A DNA stretch of 55,116 bases. Source: Terrilactibacillus tamarindi (GTDB lineage: Bacteria; Bacillota; Bacilli; Bacillales; Sporolactobacillaceae). The DNA lies in the NCBI RefSeq assembly GCF_009718825.1, contig NZ_WNHB01000023.1, positions 1 through 55,116 on the forward strand, written 5' to 3'. Both the position numbers and the translations under genes were made by a program. The notes beneath the pieces were generated by a model. The model had not been told where the DNA came from. It ran no database searches and saw only the letters and a list, made by a program, of their open reading frames with translations. Shown here piece by piece: positions 8,613 to 17,878 of this stretch (position 1 is the stretch's first letter; each line of letters starts with the position of its first letter).

Positions 8613-8971
8613 CTAATAACACCTACCACACAATTGACTACACATTTAAAATTTTTATAATATTTATTCTACTTATGATTTTAATACAATGTGTGAGATA
8701 AGTCACGAGTTATATTATCCAAAATTAACTTTACCATTTAGTTGATTTAACCATTAAGTATGAAAGCCTTGTTTCCTTCCCTTCCTCCATTTAAGGTTTT
8801 CTTTTTCATTAAACGCTAGTTTTTTATAACTTTAAATTCTTTTTTGTATAGATCTTGATAATAGAGTTGATACGCCTCATTTCTATATTCATACTTTAAT
8901 AAGTTATGATATACTCATGTAAGATTTTAGCTTGCTATCAGAAAGTTCACCAGGTAAGGATTGAGTACATC
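8613..8971. other. AT-rich intergenic region between divergent genes
   Basis: About 360 bases separate the DUF2294 gene (-) from the MATE transporter gene (+). Promoters for both should lie here. The TATGATATACTC stretch near 8906-8917 could supply a plus-strand -10. No structured RNA or operator stands out. Confidence 0.3.
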
Positions 8972-10333
8972 ATGTATAAAACACATTCAGTAGGAAGTAA
9001 AATATCCCTTCTAATTTCCATTCTAGGTCCCATTTTGATTACTCAGTTGAGTATTAGTGCCATGAATGTCGCCGATACGATCATGTCAGGCCAAGCAAGT
9101 ACAAATGATCTCGCCGGCGTAGCCATTGGATCAAGTCTCTGGATGCCCGTTTTCACGGGCCTCGGCGGTATATTGTATGGGATAACACCCATTATTTCAC
9201 AATTAAAAGGTGCTGAGAATCTGAAAGAGATTCCATTCATATTCTTTCAATCGATCTATCTCGCCGTCATTATTTCCATTGTTTTATTTTTCCTCGGCTT
9301 ACTGTCGGTTCATCCTATCTTAATTTATATGGGTTTATCTCCTGAGGTACGAGCTATTGCCTCCCATTACTTACTTGCTTTATCGATTGGAATTATTCCT
9401 TTATTTATGTATACAGTATGTCGTAACTTCATTGATGCCCATGGAATAACTAGAATGACGATGATGATTACGCTGTTAGGACTCCCAGTGAATGTCTGCT
9501 TAAATTACGTATTTATCTTTGGAACATTTGGTTTTCCTCGTCTTGGTGGAGTTGGAGCAGGTATCGCAACAGCGATGACCTACTGGCTCATGGCGATTAT
9601 TTCTTTTATCTTTTTAATAAAAGGACAACCCTTTTTTCTCTATCATTTGGGGACTAAATTATATCCTATCTCTATTAAAATATGGAAAAAGTTGCTCATT
9701 ATTGGTGTGCCAATTGGTCTATCTATTTTTCTTGAAACAAGTATATTTTCAGCCATAACTTTATTGATGAGTGAATTTGATACGGTTATTATTGCTGCTC
9801 ATCAAGCGGCATTAAATGTAGCATCCCTCCTTTATATGGTCCCATACAGTATTTCAATGGCCATGACCATTTCTGTTAGTTTTGAAATTGGGGCAAAACG
9901 TGTCCATCATGCAGCTTTGTATAGTCAAATAGGCATCATCATGGCCGTTTCCATTGGTCTTATCTTCTCATTTGGATTATTTTTTACTAAGGGTTCTATT
10001 GCTCATCTATACGCTTCATCACCGCAAGCTGTGAAAATGATTCAGCATTTTCTACTTTATGCCATTTTCTTTCAACTTTCAGATGCTGTCGCCGCACCTA
10101 TACAAGGGGCATTAAGAGGATATAAAGATGTCAATGTGACCTTTATTGTGGCTTTAATTTCTTATTGGGGGATGGGACTTCCTTGTGGACTACTTCTTCT
10201 CCATCTCACAGATCTAGGTCCATTTAGTTATTGGATTGGATTAATTATTGGTCTTGCTTTGGGGGCTGTCTTTTTATTCATAAGACTCATTTATATTCAA
10301 AAAAAATATCGAAACCAAGAAGTCATCCTTTGA
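8972..10333 (+). CDS. MATE-family multidrug/Na+ efflux transporter
   Basis: The 453-residue protein has about 12 membrane segments and the two-lobe layout of MATE exporters (NorM/YojI-like). The N-terminal pattern GPILITQLSISAMNVADTIM and the internal GLPVNVCLNYVFIFGTFGFP with GGVGAGIATAM are typical. Such proteins expel cationic drugs or metabolites using Na+ or H+ gradients; the substrate is not predictable. The frame opens at 8906, but ATG 8972 gives the family length and is preceded by GTAAGGA. The gene ends inside a bidirectional terminator shared with the convergent murG. Confidence 0.9.
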   Translation: MYKTHSVGSKISLLISILGPILITQLSISAMNVADTIMSGQASTNDLAGVAIGSSLWMPVFTGLGGILYGITPIISQLKGAENLKEIPFIFFQSIYLAVIISIVLFFLGLLSVHPILIYMGLSPEVRAIASHYLLALSIGIIPLFMYTVCRNFIDAHGITRMTMMITLLGLPVNVCLNYVFIFGTFGFPRLGGVGAGIATAMTYWLMAIISFIFLIKGQPFFLYHLGTKLYPISIKIWKKLLIIGVPIGLSIFLETSIFSAITLLMSEFDTVIIAAHQAALNVASLLYMVPYSISMAMTISVSFEIGAKRVHHAALYSQIGIIMAVSIGLIFSFGLFFTKGSIAHLYASSPQAVKMIQHFLLYAIFFQLSDAVAAPIQGALRGYKDVNVTFIVALISYWGMGLPCGLLLLHLTDLGPFSYWIGLIIGLALGAVFLFIRLIYIQKKYRNQEVIL

Positions 10334-10357
10334 TTCTTCATGGTTTCGACTTTTCTC
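10309..10357. terminator. Bidirectional terminator between MATE gene and murG
   Basis: TCGAAACCA (10309-10317) pairs with TGGTTTCGA (10341-10349). CTTTTCT follows on the plus strand and a run of seven or more T follows on the minus strand. The hairpin spans the MATE stop codon. Confidence 0.75.
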
Positions 10358-10360
10358 AAA

Positions 10361-11419
10361 CTATTTTGTGATCAATTTTAATATTTTTTCAATGCCATTA
10401 GTCGTGTTAGGTGCTGCATTCATTCGATCAATATACTCATATCGATCGTGATACACTTTTTCAATGGTTTTGATAAGCTGATCCTCTGATAAGGTATCAT
10501 CGTCTAAGATTTCACAAAATCCTTTTTGCTTAAAAGATTTTGCATTTAAAATTTGATCTCCTCGGCTCGATCTTAAAGGCAAGGGAATCAAAATCATTGG
10601 TTTCTTTAATGCTAAGAATTCGAAAATCGCATTTGAACCCGCTCGAGATAGAATAATAGTGGATGCCGCTAATACATCTGGAAGTTCTTCATTTAAATAT
10701 TCAAACTGTCGGTATCCTTCTAACCCTTCCATTTCAGGCGCTAAATGACCTTTCCCGCATAGATGAACGACTTGAAATTTTTTTAGTAAGTCGTTTAAGG
10801 ATGATCTTAAGACATCGTTAATTTTTTTTGCTCCAAGGCTTCCTCCCATCATAAGAAGAACCGGCTTCGACGACTTGAACCCTAGAAATTCAAGTCCTAC
10901 TTGTTTTCTGCCGCTTAATAATTTATCTCGAATCGGCGCCCCTGTGTGAACCACTTTTTCCTTTGGAAAATGGTTAGCCGCTTCTTCAAAGGTGACAAAT
11001 AGTTTGCTAGCAAATTTCATGGCAATACGGTTAGCGAGCCCAGGGGTTATATCAGATTCATGAATGTAGACAGGAATCCGATTCAGCCATCCAGCTATCA
11101 CGACAGGAACTGAAACAAAACCACCTTTTGAGAAAATAACCGTTGGTTTTATCTTTTTGATAATAAAATACGCTTGCATGACCCCACCTAGAACTTTAAA
11201 AGGATCTTTGAAGTTTTTCAAATCAAAATACCGGCGTAATTTTCCACTCGAAATGCCGTAATAGTTTATATTTTGAGCTTCAACAAGATCTTTTTCAATC
11301 CCTGTTTTTGAGCCTATGTAGTGTATATCCCAGTCTTTCTTTAAATGATCAATAAGTGCAAGATTTGGCGTGACATGCCCAGCTGATCCTCCACCTGTAA
11401 ATACAATTTTTTTCGTCAT
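10361..11419 (-). CDS. murG: UDP-GlcNAc:lipid I N-acetylglucosaminyltransferase (MurG), stand-alone copy
   Basis: This 352-residue GT28 glycosyltransferase transfers GlcNAc to undecaprenyl-PP-MurNAc-pentapeptide on the inner face of the membrane, making lipid II. Visible motifs are the N-terminal [14 protein letters not shown] loop, [36 protein letters not shown], and the C-terminal [24 protein letters not shown]. It is outside the usual division/cell-wall cluster: neighbours are a MATE exporter and the fluoride genes. The sequence resembles the shorter second MurG of the Bacillus cereus group, so the genome may carry another copy in the dcw cluster. That cannot be checked from this window. 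Confidence 0.92.
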   Translation of the reverse strand: MTKKIVFTGGGSAGHVTPNLALIDHLKKDWDIHYIGSKTGIEKDLVEAQNINYYGISSGKLRRYFDLKNFKDPFKVLGGVMQAYFIIKKIKPTVIFSKGGFVSVPVVIAGWLNRIPVYIHESDITPGLANRIAMKFASKLFVTFEEAANHFPKEKVVHTGAPIRDKLLSGRKQVGLEFLGFKSSKPVLLMMGGSLGAKKINDVLRSSLNDLLKKFQVVHLCGKGHLAPEMEGLEGYRQFEYLNEELPDVLAASTIILSRAGSNAIFEFLALKKPMILIPLPLRSSRGDQILNAKSFKQKGFCEILDDDTLSEDQLIKTIEKVYHDRYEYIDRMNAAPNTTNGIEKILKLITK

Positions 11420-11612
11420 GATCTTTCTTCCCTCGTTTCATTCTCGGAGCATCACTTTATTTCTCCTTAAAGTAGTTTATTACAGTTGTACCTTGATGTA
11501 AAATCTTTTTTTCTATTAAAATGGTAAAATTCCTGTGTTAAAGATGCTCATTGCAATAAGCGATAAATAATCTCATTCACTCCAAGCCGTTTAAAAAAAC
11601 AATGAGACCTCG

Positions 11613-11641
11613 TTGACAGGGTTTATGAGCTTTGATAAGCT
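11613..11641 (+). promoter_or_regulatory. Promoter of the fluoride-responsive crcB operon
   Basis: A perfect -35 TTGACA (11613-11618) is followed after 17 bases by TAAGCT (11636-11641), a moderate -10. Transcription would start just before the fluoride riboswitch. Confidence 0.55.
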
Positions 11642-11655
11642 AATTACAATCAAAA

Positions 11656-11739
11656 TAGGCGATGGAGTTCGCCATTAAAATGCACCTGTGCTGATGACTC
11701 CTACTAGTTAATCTTTAACTGGTAGGAGTCTATCTTTTT
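11656..11739 (+). ncRNA. Fluoride riboswitch (crcB motif) with terminator expression platform
   Basis: The aptamer core is visible as GGCGATGGAGTTCGCC (11659-11674) followed by the pseudoknot-forming loop and CTGATGACTCCTAC, the conserved fluoride-riboswitch ending. The last bases overlap a terminator whose stem is GACTCCTACTAGTTAA / TTAACTGGTAGGAGTC (11696-11730), followed by TATCTTTTT. Fluoride binding should stabilise the aptamer and prevent the terminator, allowing read-through into the two crcB genes that follow. The downstream genes strongly support the identification. Confidence 0.93.
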
Positions 11740-11763
11740 GTGCAAACTTAAGGAGCGGTTAGT

Positions 11764-12174
11764 ATGCTATATTTCATTGTTGGATTAGGCGGTATATTCG
11801 GTGCCCTAACACGTTATTTGATTGGAATTTCGTTCACACAGACATGGGAATATCCGTTTCCACTGCCTACCTTACTTATTAATTTAATTGGTTGTTTCTT
11901 ACTAAGTTGGTTAATAACCTACCTTTCTCGGCGTAAAATCTTCCCTCATGAAGTTGTGACAGGAATAGGTACAGGATATATTGGTGCCTTTACGACTTTC
12001 TCTACGTTTAGTGTTGAAAGTATCTCACTTATAAAAACAGGCTATTATAGTCTGTCACTTGTCTATATCCTATTAAGCCTATTAGGTGGGCTAGTTACAT
12101 CCTGGTTAGGATATCAATTAGGAGAACGAATGATGTTCAATTACAAGTTAAAAGCTAAGGAAGATGCCGAATGA
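11764..12174 (+). CDS. crcB: Fluoride exporter CrcB/FluC, first subunit
   Basis: The 136-residue membrane protein has four transmembrane segments and is a Fluc fluoride channel subunit. The conserved LINLIGCFLLSWL helix and GYIGAFTTFSTFSVES motif (TTFSTF around the central Na+/F- pathway) are present. Dual-topology or paired Fluc dimers let F- leave the cytoplasm. It follows the riboswitch, with AAGGAGCGG before the ATG. Its stop overlaps the next crcB start by four bases (ATGA), so the two subunits are made together and probably form a heterodimer. A basic and acidic C-terminal tail (LKAKEDAE) is specific to this copy. Confidence 0.95.
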   Translation: MLYFIVGLGGIFGALTRYLIGISFTQTWEYPFPLPTLLINLIGCFLLSWLITYLSRRKIFPHEVVTGIGTGYIGAFTTFSTFSVESISLIKTGYYSLSLVYILLSLLGGLVTSWLGYQLGERMMFNYKLKAKEDAE

Positions 12175-12536
12175 TATTACATCTACTTCAAGTCTCAATA
12201 GGGGGTTTCCTAGGTGCAACCGCTCGTTTTTTTATCAGCAACATGGCTAAGAAAAACATATCATCTTCTTTACCAATTGGTACATTGTGCATTAATTGGA
12301 TAGGATCATTCTTATTAGGCTTCATAACTGGAAGAAACTTTACAATTACATGGGCATTGCTTTTTGGAACAGGATTTATGGGAGCCTTCACAACTTTTTC
12401 TACATTGAACTTAGAGTTAATTCAACTATTAAAAAGTAAAAAATGGACATCTTTTGGTCTTTATCTCACTTTAACCTATTTGGTCGGCCTAATACTTGCT
12501 TACCTCGGTTTAATCGCAGCTATAGAAAGGGATTAG
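12171..12536 (+). CDS. crcB: Fluoride exporter CrcB/FluC, second subunit
   Basis: This 121-residue four-helix protein is the partner of the preceding gene. It carries CINWIGSFLLGFITG and GFMGAFTTFSTLNLEL, the same motifs with one difference (TTFSTL instead of TTFSTF). In many Firmicutes two crcB genes in tandem encode subunits of fixed opposite orientation that assemble as a heterodimer. The four-base overlap with the upstream gene supports equal synthesis. A strong terminator follows at 12551. Confidence 0.94.
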   Translation: MILHLLQVSIGGFLGATARFFISNMAKKNISSSLPIGTLCINWIGSFLLGFITGRNFTITWALLFGTGFMGAFTTFSTLNLELIQLLKSKKWTSFGLYLTLTYLVGLILAYLGLIAAIERD

Positions 12537-12550
12537 TTATTGACATGAAT

Positions 12551-12588
12551 AAACTCTCTGGTATTCGGTTATCCAGAGAGTTTTTGCT
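12551..12588 (+). terminator. Intrinsic terminator of the crcB operon
   Basis: AAACTCTCTGG (12551-12561) pairs with CCAGAGAGTTT (12573-12583), followed by TTGCTTT; the T run continues out of the stem. Confidence 0.85.
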
Positions 12589-12722
12589 TTACTTTATATT
12601 TTATGAACAGCGTTTTAAGCTATGCAGCCATTTATGATTATCAGGTCGTTTTAGTCTGTTTCTATTATTATGTCTACTACAAGCACCTTAAATTTGTCAA
12701 GTATAGACCCTGATATTTTAAG

Positions 12723-15164
12723 TTATTTATCCTCTTGTTTATCCACCGTTTTTTTCCAGATAGATATCACATCACCGGTCTCATTTTGATCCAGTACATA
12801 GGATCCATTACTTAATCGATCATTTGAGCGGATATCACTCGCATTTACTTCGATTCGTTCCCCATTTCCAGTAAGAATCACAAGATGATCGCTACTATCA
12901 ATAAGAGACATGCCAATCAGTCGATGCGGTGATTTTTTTAGTTCACGTAGCATCATTACGCCTCTTCTTGCACGAGAAGACTTTTCTAATTGATGATAAA
13001 TCGCCATTTTTTTGACTGCTCCGCGTTGTGTAACTAGGATTATTTCTGGGTTTTGCCCTACACCAAAGACTGCGCTGCCTATCACGACATCATCATCTTT
13101 TAAATTAATCGCTTTGACGCCACTTGCTCTTTGCCCCACTGTTCCAGCTTCAGCCTCGTCAAACCATAATCCAAAGCCATGCTTCGTGGCAATCAAAACA
13201 TTTGCCTGTCCATCCGTTAAATGGGCATTAACTAATCGATCATTTTTCTTCAATTTCAAGGCCATGAGAGGCTTAGAATGACGTTGAGCTTGATAATGCA
13301 TCAGTTCAGTTCGTTTAATCATACCAAGCTCTGTAATGAAATTAAAGTAAAGAGGTTCTTCAAAATCCGCAATTGGGAATGCACATATCACCGAGTCATC
13401 CGGTTGAATTGGGATGATGTTCGCAACATGCTGCCCCATATCCTTCCATCGTTTATCGGGAATCATATGTACAGGAAGATAGAGATAATGTCCCTTCTCA
13501 GTGAAAATCAACAATGTGTTGGTTGTATTCATCCCTTGTTTAAATAGAAGGTAATCATCGTCTTTCATGGCTATATCATTATCATTGCTTGCTGCGTAAG
13601 AACGCAAACTTGAACGTTTCACGTAACCATGTTTGGTGAGTGAAACCATGACATCTTCTGAAGCAACCATGACTTCAAGATCAATTTTTATTTCCTCAAT
13701 CTCATTTTCAATGGTTGTGCGTCTTTGATCTTCATACTTTTTCTTCGTCGCAAGTAGTTCTTTTTTTATCACATTTACAAGTACTTTATCTGAGGATAAT
13801 ATTTTTTGAAGTCTTGCTATATTTTTCTTCAGTTCTTCAGCTTCTTTTTCTAGTGTGACAATATCTGTATTGGTTAAGCGATACAATTGTAAATTGACAA
13901 TAGCTTCAGATTGAGGTTCTGTAAAACCAAATTGTTCAGATAAGTGCGATTTAGCATCTTTTTTATCTTTTGATGCACGAATGGTTGCAATCACTTCATC
14001 CAATATAGAAACAGCTTTAATTAACCCTTGAGTGATATGTTCACGGTCTACACTTTTCTTCAAGTCATATTTTGATCGATTGATCACTACTTCTTTTTGA
14101 TGATCGACATATGCTTTTAAAATGGCTTTAAGACCCATCAATTCAGGTGTTTTACGATTAATAGCGACCATATTAAAGTTATAGGTAATTTGTAGATCGG
14201 TATTTTTATAGTAGTAGTTCAGAATACCATTGGCATCAGCTTCTTTTTTTAACTCGATGATGACCCTTGTTCCAGTACGATCGGTTTCATCACGAACTTC
14301 AGCCACACCTTCAACTTTTCGATCTAAACGCAATTCTTCCATTTTTTTTACAAGATTTGCTTTATTAACTTCATATGGTAATTCATTAATTACAATCTGT
14401 TCTCGACCACCGCGTAAAGGCTCCACCTCTGCACGACCACGTACGACAATTTTTCCTTTACCTGTACGATACGCTTTGCGAATACCTTCAAGTCCTTGTA
14501 CAATGCCACCTGTAGGAAAGTCAGGGCCTTTTACAATGGCCATCAATTCATCTAACGTACAATCCGGTTTTTCCATTTCTAAGATGGTCGCATCAATAAT
14601 TTCCCCCAAATGATGAGGAGGAATTTCCGTCGCATATCCCGCTGATATTCCTGTCGAACCATTTACGAGAAGATTTGGATAACGAGAAGGTAAAACAATC
14701 GGTTCTTCGGTTGTATCGTCAAAGTTCGAAACAAAGTCCACCGTTTGTTTATCAATGTCTCTTAAGAGTTCACTAGCAATGGATGACAGCCTTGCTTCTG
14801 TATAACGCATCGCTGCTGGCGGATCGCCATCTAAGCTCCCATTATTGCCATGCATCTGAACTAAAACATTTCGCACTTTCCAGTCTTGACTCATTCGAAC
14901 CATGGCTTCATAAACCGACGAATCTCCATGAGGATGGTAATTACCTATAACGTTACCCACTGTTTTAGCTGACTTTCGAAACGGTTTTTCAAACGTGTTC
15001 CCATCCTGATACATGGCATATAAAATTCGTCGTTGAACAGGTTTCAAACCATCCCGTACGTCCGGTAGTGCCCTTTCTTGAATAATATATTTACTATAAA
15101 TGCCAAATCGATCACCAATGACTTCTTCAAGAGGTAAATCGAGCAGTTTTTCTTGATTCGCCAT
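12723..15164 (-). CDS. parC: DNA topoisomerase IV subunit A (ParC/GrlA)
   Basis: The 813-residue protein is the DNA-cleaving subunit of topoisomerase IV, which decatenates daughter chromosomes and relaxes supercoils with ATP. The winged-helix region has [20 protein letters not shown], and the catalytic tyrosine is Y121 in [11 protein letters not shown]. The residues corresponding to quinolone-resistance sites are wild type (S82, E86). The C-terminal half carries the beta-pinwheel repeats. Its start overlaps the parE stop by one base (TAATG), so the subunits are coupled. ParC is preferred over GyrA because of the parE partner and the CoA-binding gene upstream, as in Bacillus yneT-parE-parC. 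Confidence 0.97.
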   Translation of the reverse strand: MANQEKLLDLPLEEVIGDRFGIYSKYIIQERALPDVRDGLKPVQRRILYAMYQDGNTFEKPFRKSAKTVGNVIGNYHPHGDSSVYEAMVRMSQDWKVRNVLVQMHGNNGSLDGDPPAAMRYTEARLSSIASELLRDIDKQTVDFVSNFDDTTEEPIVLPSRYPNLLVNGSTGISAGYATEIPPHHLGEIIDATILEMEKPDCTLDELMAIVKGPDFPTGGIVQGLEGIRKAYRTGKGKIVVRGRAEVEPLRGGREQIVINELPYEVNKANLVKKMEELRLDRKVEGVAEVRDETDRTGTRVIIELKKEADANGILNYYYKNTDLQITYNFNMVAINRKTPELMGLKAILKAYVDHQKEVVINRSKYDLKKSVDREHITQGLIKAVSILDEVIATIRASKDKKDAKSHLSEQFGFTEPQSEAIVNLQLYRLTNTDIVTLEKEAEELKKNIARLQKILSSDKVLVNVIKKELLATKKKYEDQRRTTIENEIEEIKIDLEVMVASEDVMVSLTKHGYVKRSSLRSYAASNDNDIAMKDDDYLLFKQGMNTTNTLLIFTEKGHYLYLPVHMIPDKRWKDMGQHVANIIPIQPDDSVICAFPIADFEEPLYFNFITELGMIKRTELMHYQAQRHSKPLMALKLKKNDRLVNAHLTDGQANVLIATKHGFGLWFDEAEAGTVGQRASGVKAINLKDDDVVIGSAVFGVGQNPEIILVTQRGAVKKMAIYHQLEKSSRARRGVMMLRELKKSPHRLIGMSLIDSSDHLVILTGNGERIEVNASDIRSNDRLSNGSYVLDQNETGDVISIWKKTVDKQEDK

Positions 15165-17131
15165 TATAGTCTCTCTCCTTCAGTAACAGTGATATTCTCG
15201 TTTTCTAAAATGTTGGTTTCCTCGTCGAGGCCAAATGATACATGAGATTCAATCCATTTCCGTCTTGGCTCGACTTTATCACCCATAAGTGTGGTTACAC
15301 GTCGTTCTGCATGGGCTGGATCATCTATTTTAACCCGTATGAGCGTTCTTGTTTCTGGGTTCATCGTGGTTTCCCATAATTGATCGGCGTTCATTTCTCC
15401 TAATCCTTTGTATCTCTGTAAGATATAGCCTTTACCAATCTCTTTAATCGCTTCTTTAAGTCCTTGCTCGTCCCAAGCATAGGTCAAAACCTCTTTTTTT
15501 CCAGACCCTTTGCTCACTTTATAAAGAGGCGGAAGAGCAATATAGACTTTACCTGCTTCTAGTAACGGTCTCATATAACGATAGAAAAAGGTGAGCAGTA
15601 GGACTTGGATATGTGCGCCGTCATTATCTGCATCAGTCATGATCACCACTTTATCGTAGTTTGTATCAGCGATGTTAAAATCTGGTCCAACTCCTGCACC
15701 AATGGCATGGATAATGGTATTTATTTCTTCATTTTTAAGAATATCAGCTAATTTTGCTTTCTCAGTATTGATGACTTTTCCGCGAAGAGGCAAAACAGCT
15801 TGAAATTTACGGTCCCTCCCCTGCTTAGCCGATCCACCAGCTGAGTCTCCTTCTACAAGATACAGTTCATTACGTTCAGGATTTTTTGAAGAAGCTGGAG
15901 TTAACTTACCACTCAATACCGTTTCTCTTCTCTTTCCTTTTTTTCCATTTCTCGCTTCCTCACGAGCTTTTCTTGCAGCTTCGCGAGCTTGAGAAGCTTT
16001 GACGGCTTTTTTTATCAACATTTCACTGATTTTTGGGTTTTCTTCTAAAAAATAACTTAGTTGTTCTGAGACGATGGCATCAACCGCTGAACGTGCTTCA
16101 TTTGTTCCCAATTTCCCTTTGGTTTGGCCTTCAAACTGAAGCTTTTCTTCCGGTACCCTAACAGATACAATACCTGTAAATCCCTCGCGTATATCCGTTC
16201 CATCAAGATTTTTGTCTTTTTCTTTAAGCAGACCGCTCTTTCTTGCATAATCATTAAAAGCACGAGTAATCGCCGTTTTAAAACCGGATTCATGCGTTCC
16301 ACCATCACGTGTTCGAACATTATTGACAAAGGAGAGGATATTTTCTGAATACCCATCGTTAAATTGAAAAGCAACATCGCTTTCAATACCACCAGACTGA
16401 CCTGTGAATGACACGACAGGATGCAATGTATCCTTCTCTTCATTCAAATACTCAATAAAGGCTTGAATCCCAGTTTCATATTGATACGTCTCTTCTTTAT
16501 CTGATCGTTCATCCCTTAGTACAATCTTCAGACCTTTTTGTAGGAATGCCGCTTCTTGTAATCGTTCACTTAAGACTTCAAAATTAAAAACAGTCGCGCT
16601 AAAAATGGTTGGATCAGGTTTAAAATGAATGAGTGTTCCTGTACCTCTGGCTTTGCCTAAATTTTCAAGCGTTGTTGCTGGATGCCCACCATGTTCAAAT
16701 CGTTGTTTAAATTTTTCACCATCTCGCCATATGGTCACTTCTAACCATTCTGATAGAGCATTCACAACGGATGCACCTACACCATGGAGGCCCCCGCTTG
16801 TTTTATAGCCACCACTTTGCCCAAATTTTCCGCCAGCATGGAGAATGGTAAAAATAACCTCAGGGGTTGGTTTACCTGTTCGGTGCATTCCAGTGGGCAT
16901 GCCTCGACCAAAGTCCCTTACACTAAGGCTATTATCTTTATGAATGGTTACAAGGATTTGGTCTCCATAACCAGCAAGAGCTTCATCTACTGCATTATCT
17001 ACGATCTCATAAACAAGATGATGCAATCCTTTGGCATCTGTTGAACCTATATACATCCCTGGACGCTTTCGAACCGCTTCTAGCCCCTCAAGAACTTGTA
17101 TCGTATCGTCATTATATGTTTGTTTAACCAT
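15164..17131 (-). CDS. parE: DNA topoisomerase IV subunit B (ParE/GrlB)
   Basis: This 655-residue GHKL ATPase subunit powers strand passage by topoisomerase IV. Visible motifs are [13 protein letters not shown] (ATP/Mg2+ site), [25 protein letters not shown], the Toprim region with [29 protein letters not shown] and [12 protein letters not shown], and the C-terminal [14 protein letters not shown] or ATG-like upstream extension to 17155 is in frame, but AAGGGAG lies eight bases before ATG 17131, which also gives the family length. It is the first gene of the parE-parC pair, about 290 bases after the CoA-binding gene. Confidence 0.97.
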   Translation of the reverse strand: MVKQTYNDDTIQVLEGLEAVRKRPGMYIGSTDAKGLHHLVYEIVDNAVDEALAGYGDQILVTIHKDNSLSVRDFGRGMPTGMHRTGKPTPEVIFTILHAGGKFGQSGGYKTSGGLHGVGASVVNALSEWLEVTIWRDGEKFKQRFEHGGHPATTLENLGKARGTGTLIHFKPDPTIFSATVFNFEVLSERLQEAAFLQKGLKIVLRDERSDKEETYQYETGIQAFIEYLNEEKDTLHPVVSFTGQSGGIESDVAFQFNDGYSENILSFVNNVRTRDGGTHESGFKTAITRAFNDYARKSGLLKEKDKNLDGTDIREGFTGIVSVRVPEEKLQFEGQTKGKLGTNEARSAVDAIVSEQLSYFLEENPKISEMLIKKAVKASQAREAARKAREEARNGKKGKRRETVLSGKLTPASSKNPERNELYLVEGDSAGGSAKQGRDRKFQAVLPLRGKVINTEKAKLADILKNEEINTIIHAIGAGVGPDFNIADTNYDKVVIMTDADNDGAHIQVLLLTFFYRYMRPLLEAGKVYIALPPLYKVSKGSGKKEVLTYAWDEQGLKEAIKEIGKGYILQRYKGLGEMNADQLWETTMNPETRTLIRVKIDDPAHAERRVTTLMGDKVEPRRKWIESHVSFGLDEETNILENENITVTEGERL

Positions 17132-17420
17132 CGTTGAAACTCCCTTCACGTTCATGCTGCAAAAGAAAACCTTAATAAAAAAAGAATAATTTATATAAAA
17201 ACGAAATTATACCATCCACTTTATGTATTAAACCAGTATCTTTAACATTGAGCAATCTTTTTATTGTTTTTATGAAATAAGACTTCTATTTATGATTAAT
17301 TTAAAGAACACATATTCTACTATGGCACATTACCTTGAAATCGTCAAATTCAATATTTTGACTTTTCTGAAATCGAAGAACAGAGAGACTCTGCATTTAG
17401 CAAAGTCCGTCTATTTTTTA
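17132..17420. other. Intergenic region upstream of parE
   Basis: About 290 AT-rich bases hold the minus-strand promoter of parE-parC. A 65-codon open frame on the plus strand (17292-17489) overlaps the neighbouring gene and has no ribosome site, so I do not call it. No terminator is evident. Confidence 0.3.
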
Positions 17421-17837
17421 TTAGATATACTGCTGATGAGCGACCTTAATGCATTGATTCATAATTGTTGGTACGTGATGCTTTGCTAGATAGGATTCTG
17501 CTTCTTGATGATATAATCCAAGTTGGGCCCAAAATACTTTTGCCTGAACGTCTACCGTGTCTTTGGCAACCTCTAATAAAGCTTCACTTCGTCTAAAGAC
17601 ATTCACAATATCAATAGGACCATCAACATCTTTAAGCGTAGGAACAGCCTTTATTCCGAATACTTCATCGACGGTTGGATTAACTGGTATGATGGTATAC
17701 CCTGCTTGGAGCATATAGTTAGCTACTTGATAACTCGTACGATTCGGTTTATTTGATAATCCCACTACGGCAATTCGCTTACTCTGTTTTAAAATCTTCT
17801 TGATTTCAGTAGATTGGATAATGGACAAAGGTACCAC
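17421..17837 (-). CDS. yneT: CoA-binding domain protein, YneT/YccU type
   Basis: The 138-residue protein is a single Rossmann-type CoA_binding domain, related to the N-terminal part of succinyl-CoA synthetase alpha. Conserved features are IAVVGLSNKPNRTSYQVANY near residues 22-41, the IIPVNPTVDEVFG strand, DIVNVFRRSEA and VFWAQLGLYHQEA. These small proteins bind CoA or acyl-CoA, but their cellular role is not established. The same gene lies before parE-parC in Bacillus, so its position is conserved. Confidence 0.85.
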   Translation of the reverse strand: MVPLSIIQSTEIKKILKQSKRIAVVGLSNKPNRTSYQVANYMLQAGYTIIPVNPTVDEVFGIKAVPTLKDVDGPIDIVNVFRRSEALLEVAKDTVDVQAKVFWAQLGLYHQEAESYLAKHHVPTIMNQCIKVAHQQYI

Positions 17838-17878
17838 CTCATTTTAGTCATGTTCAGATAGAATTTTGCAATTCAAAT

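Noticed and set aside
8906-8971. N-terminal extension of the MATE transporter
   Set aside because: The 22 extra residues lack a ribosome site and are not typical of the family; ATG 8972 fits better.
12443-12637. Plus-strand 64-codon frame overlapping crcB and its terminator
   Set aside because: It shadows crcB in another frame and runs through the terminator hairpin; no ribosome site.
17292-17489. 65-codon plus-strand frame between parE and the CoA-binding gene
   Set aside because: It lacks a ribosome site and overlaps the end of the CoA-binding gene; the composition is not coding-like.
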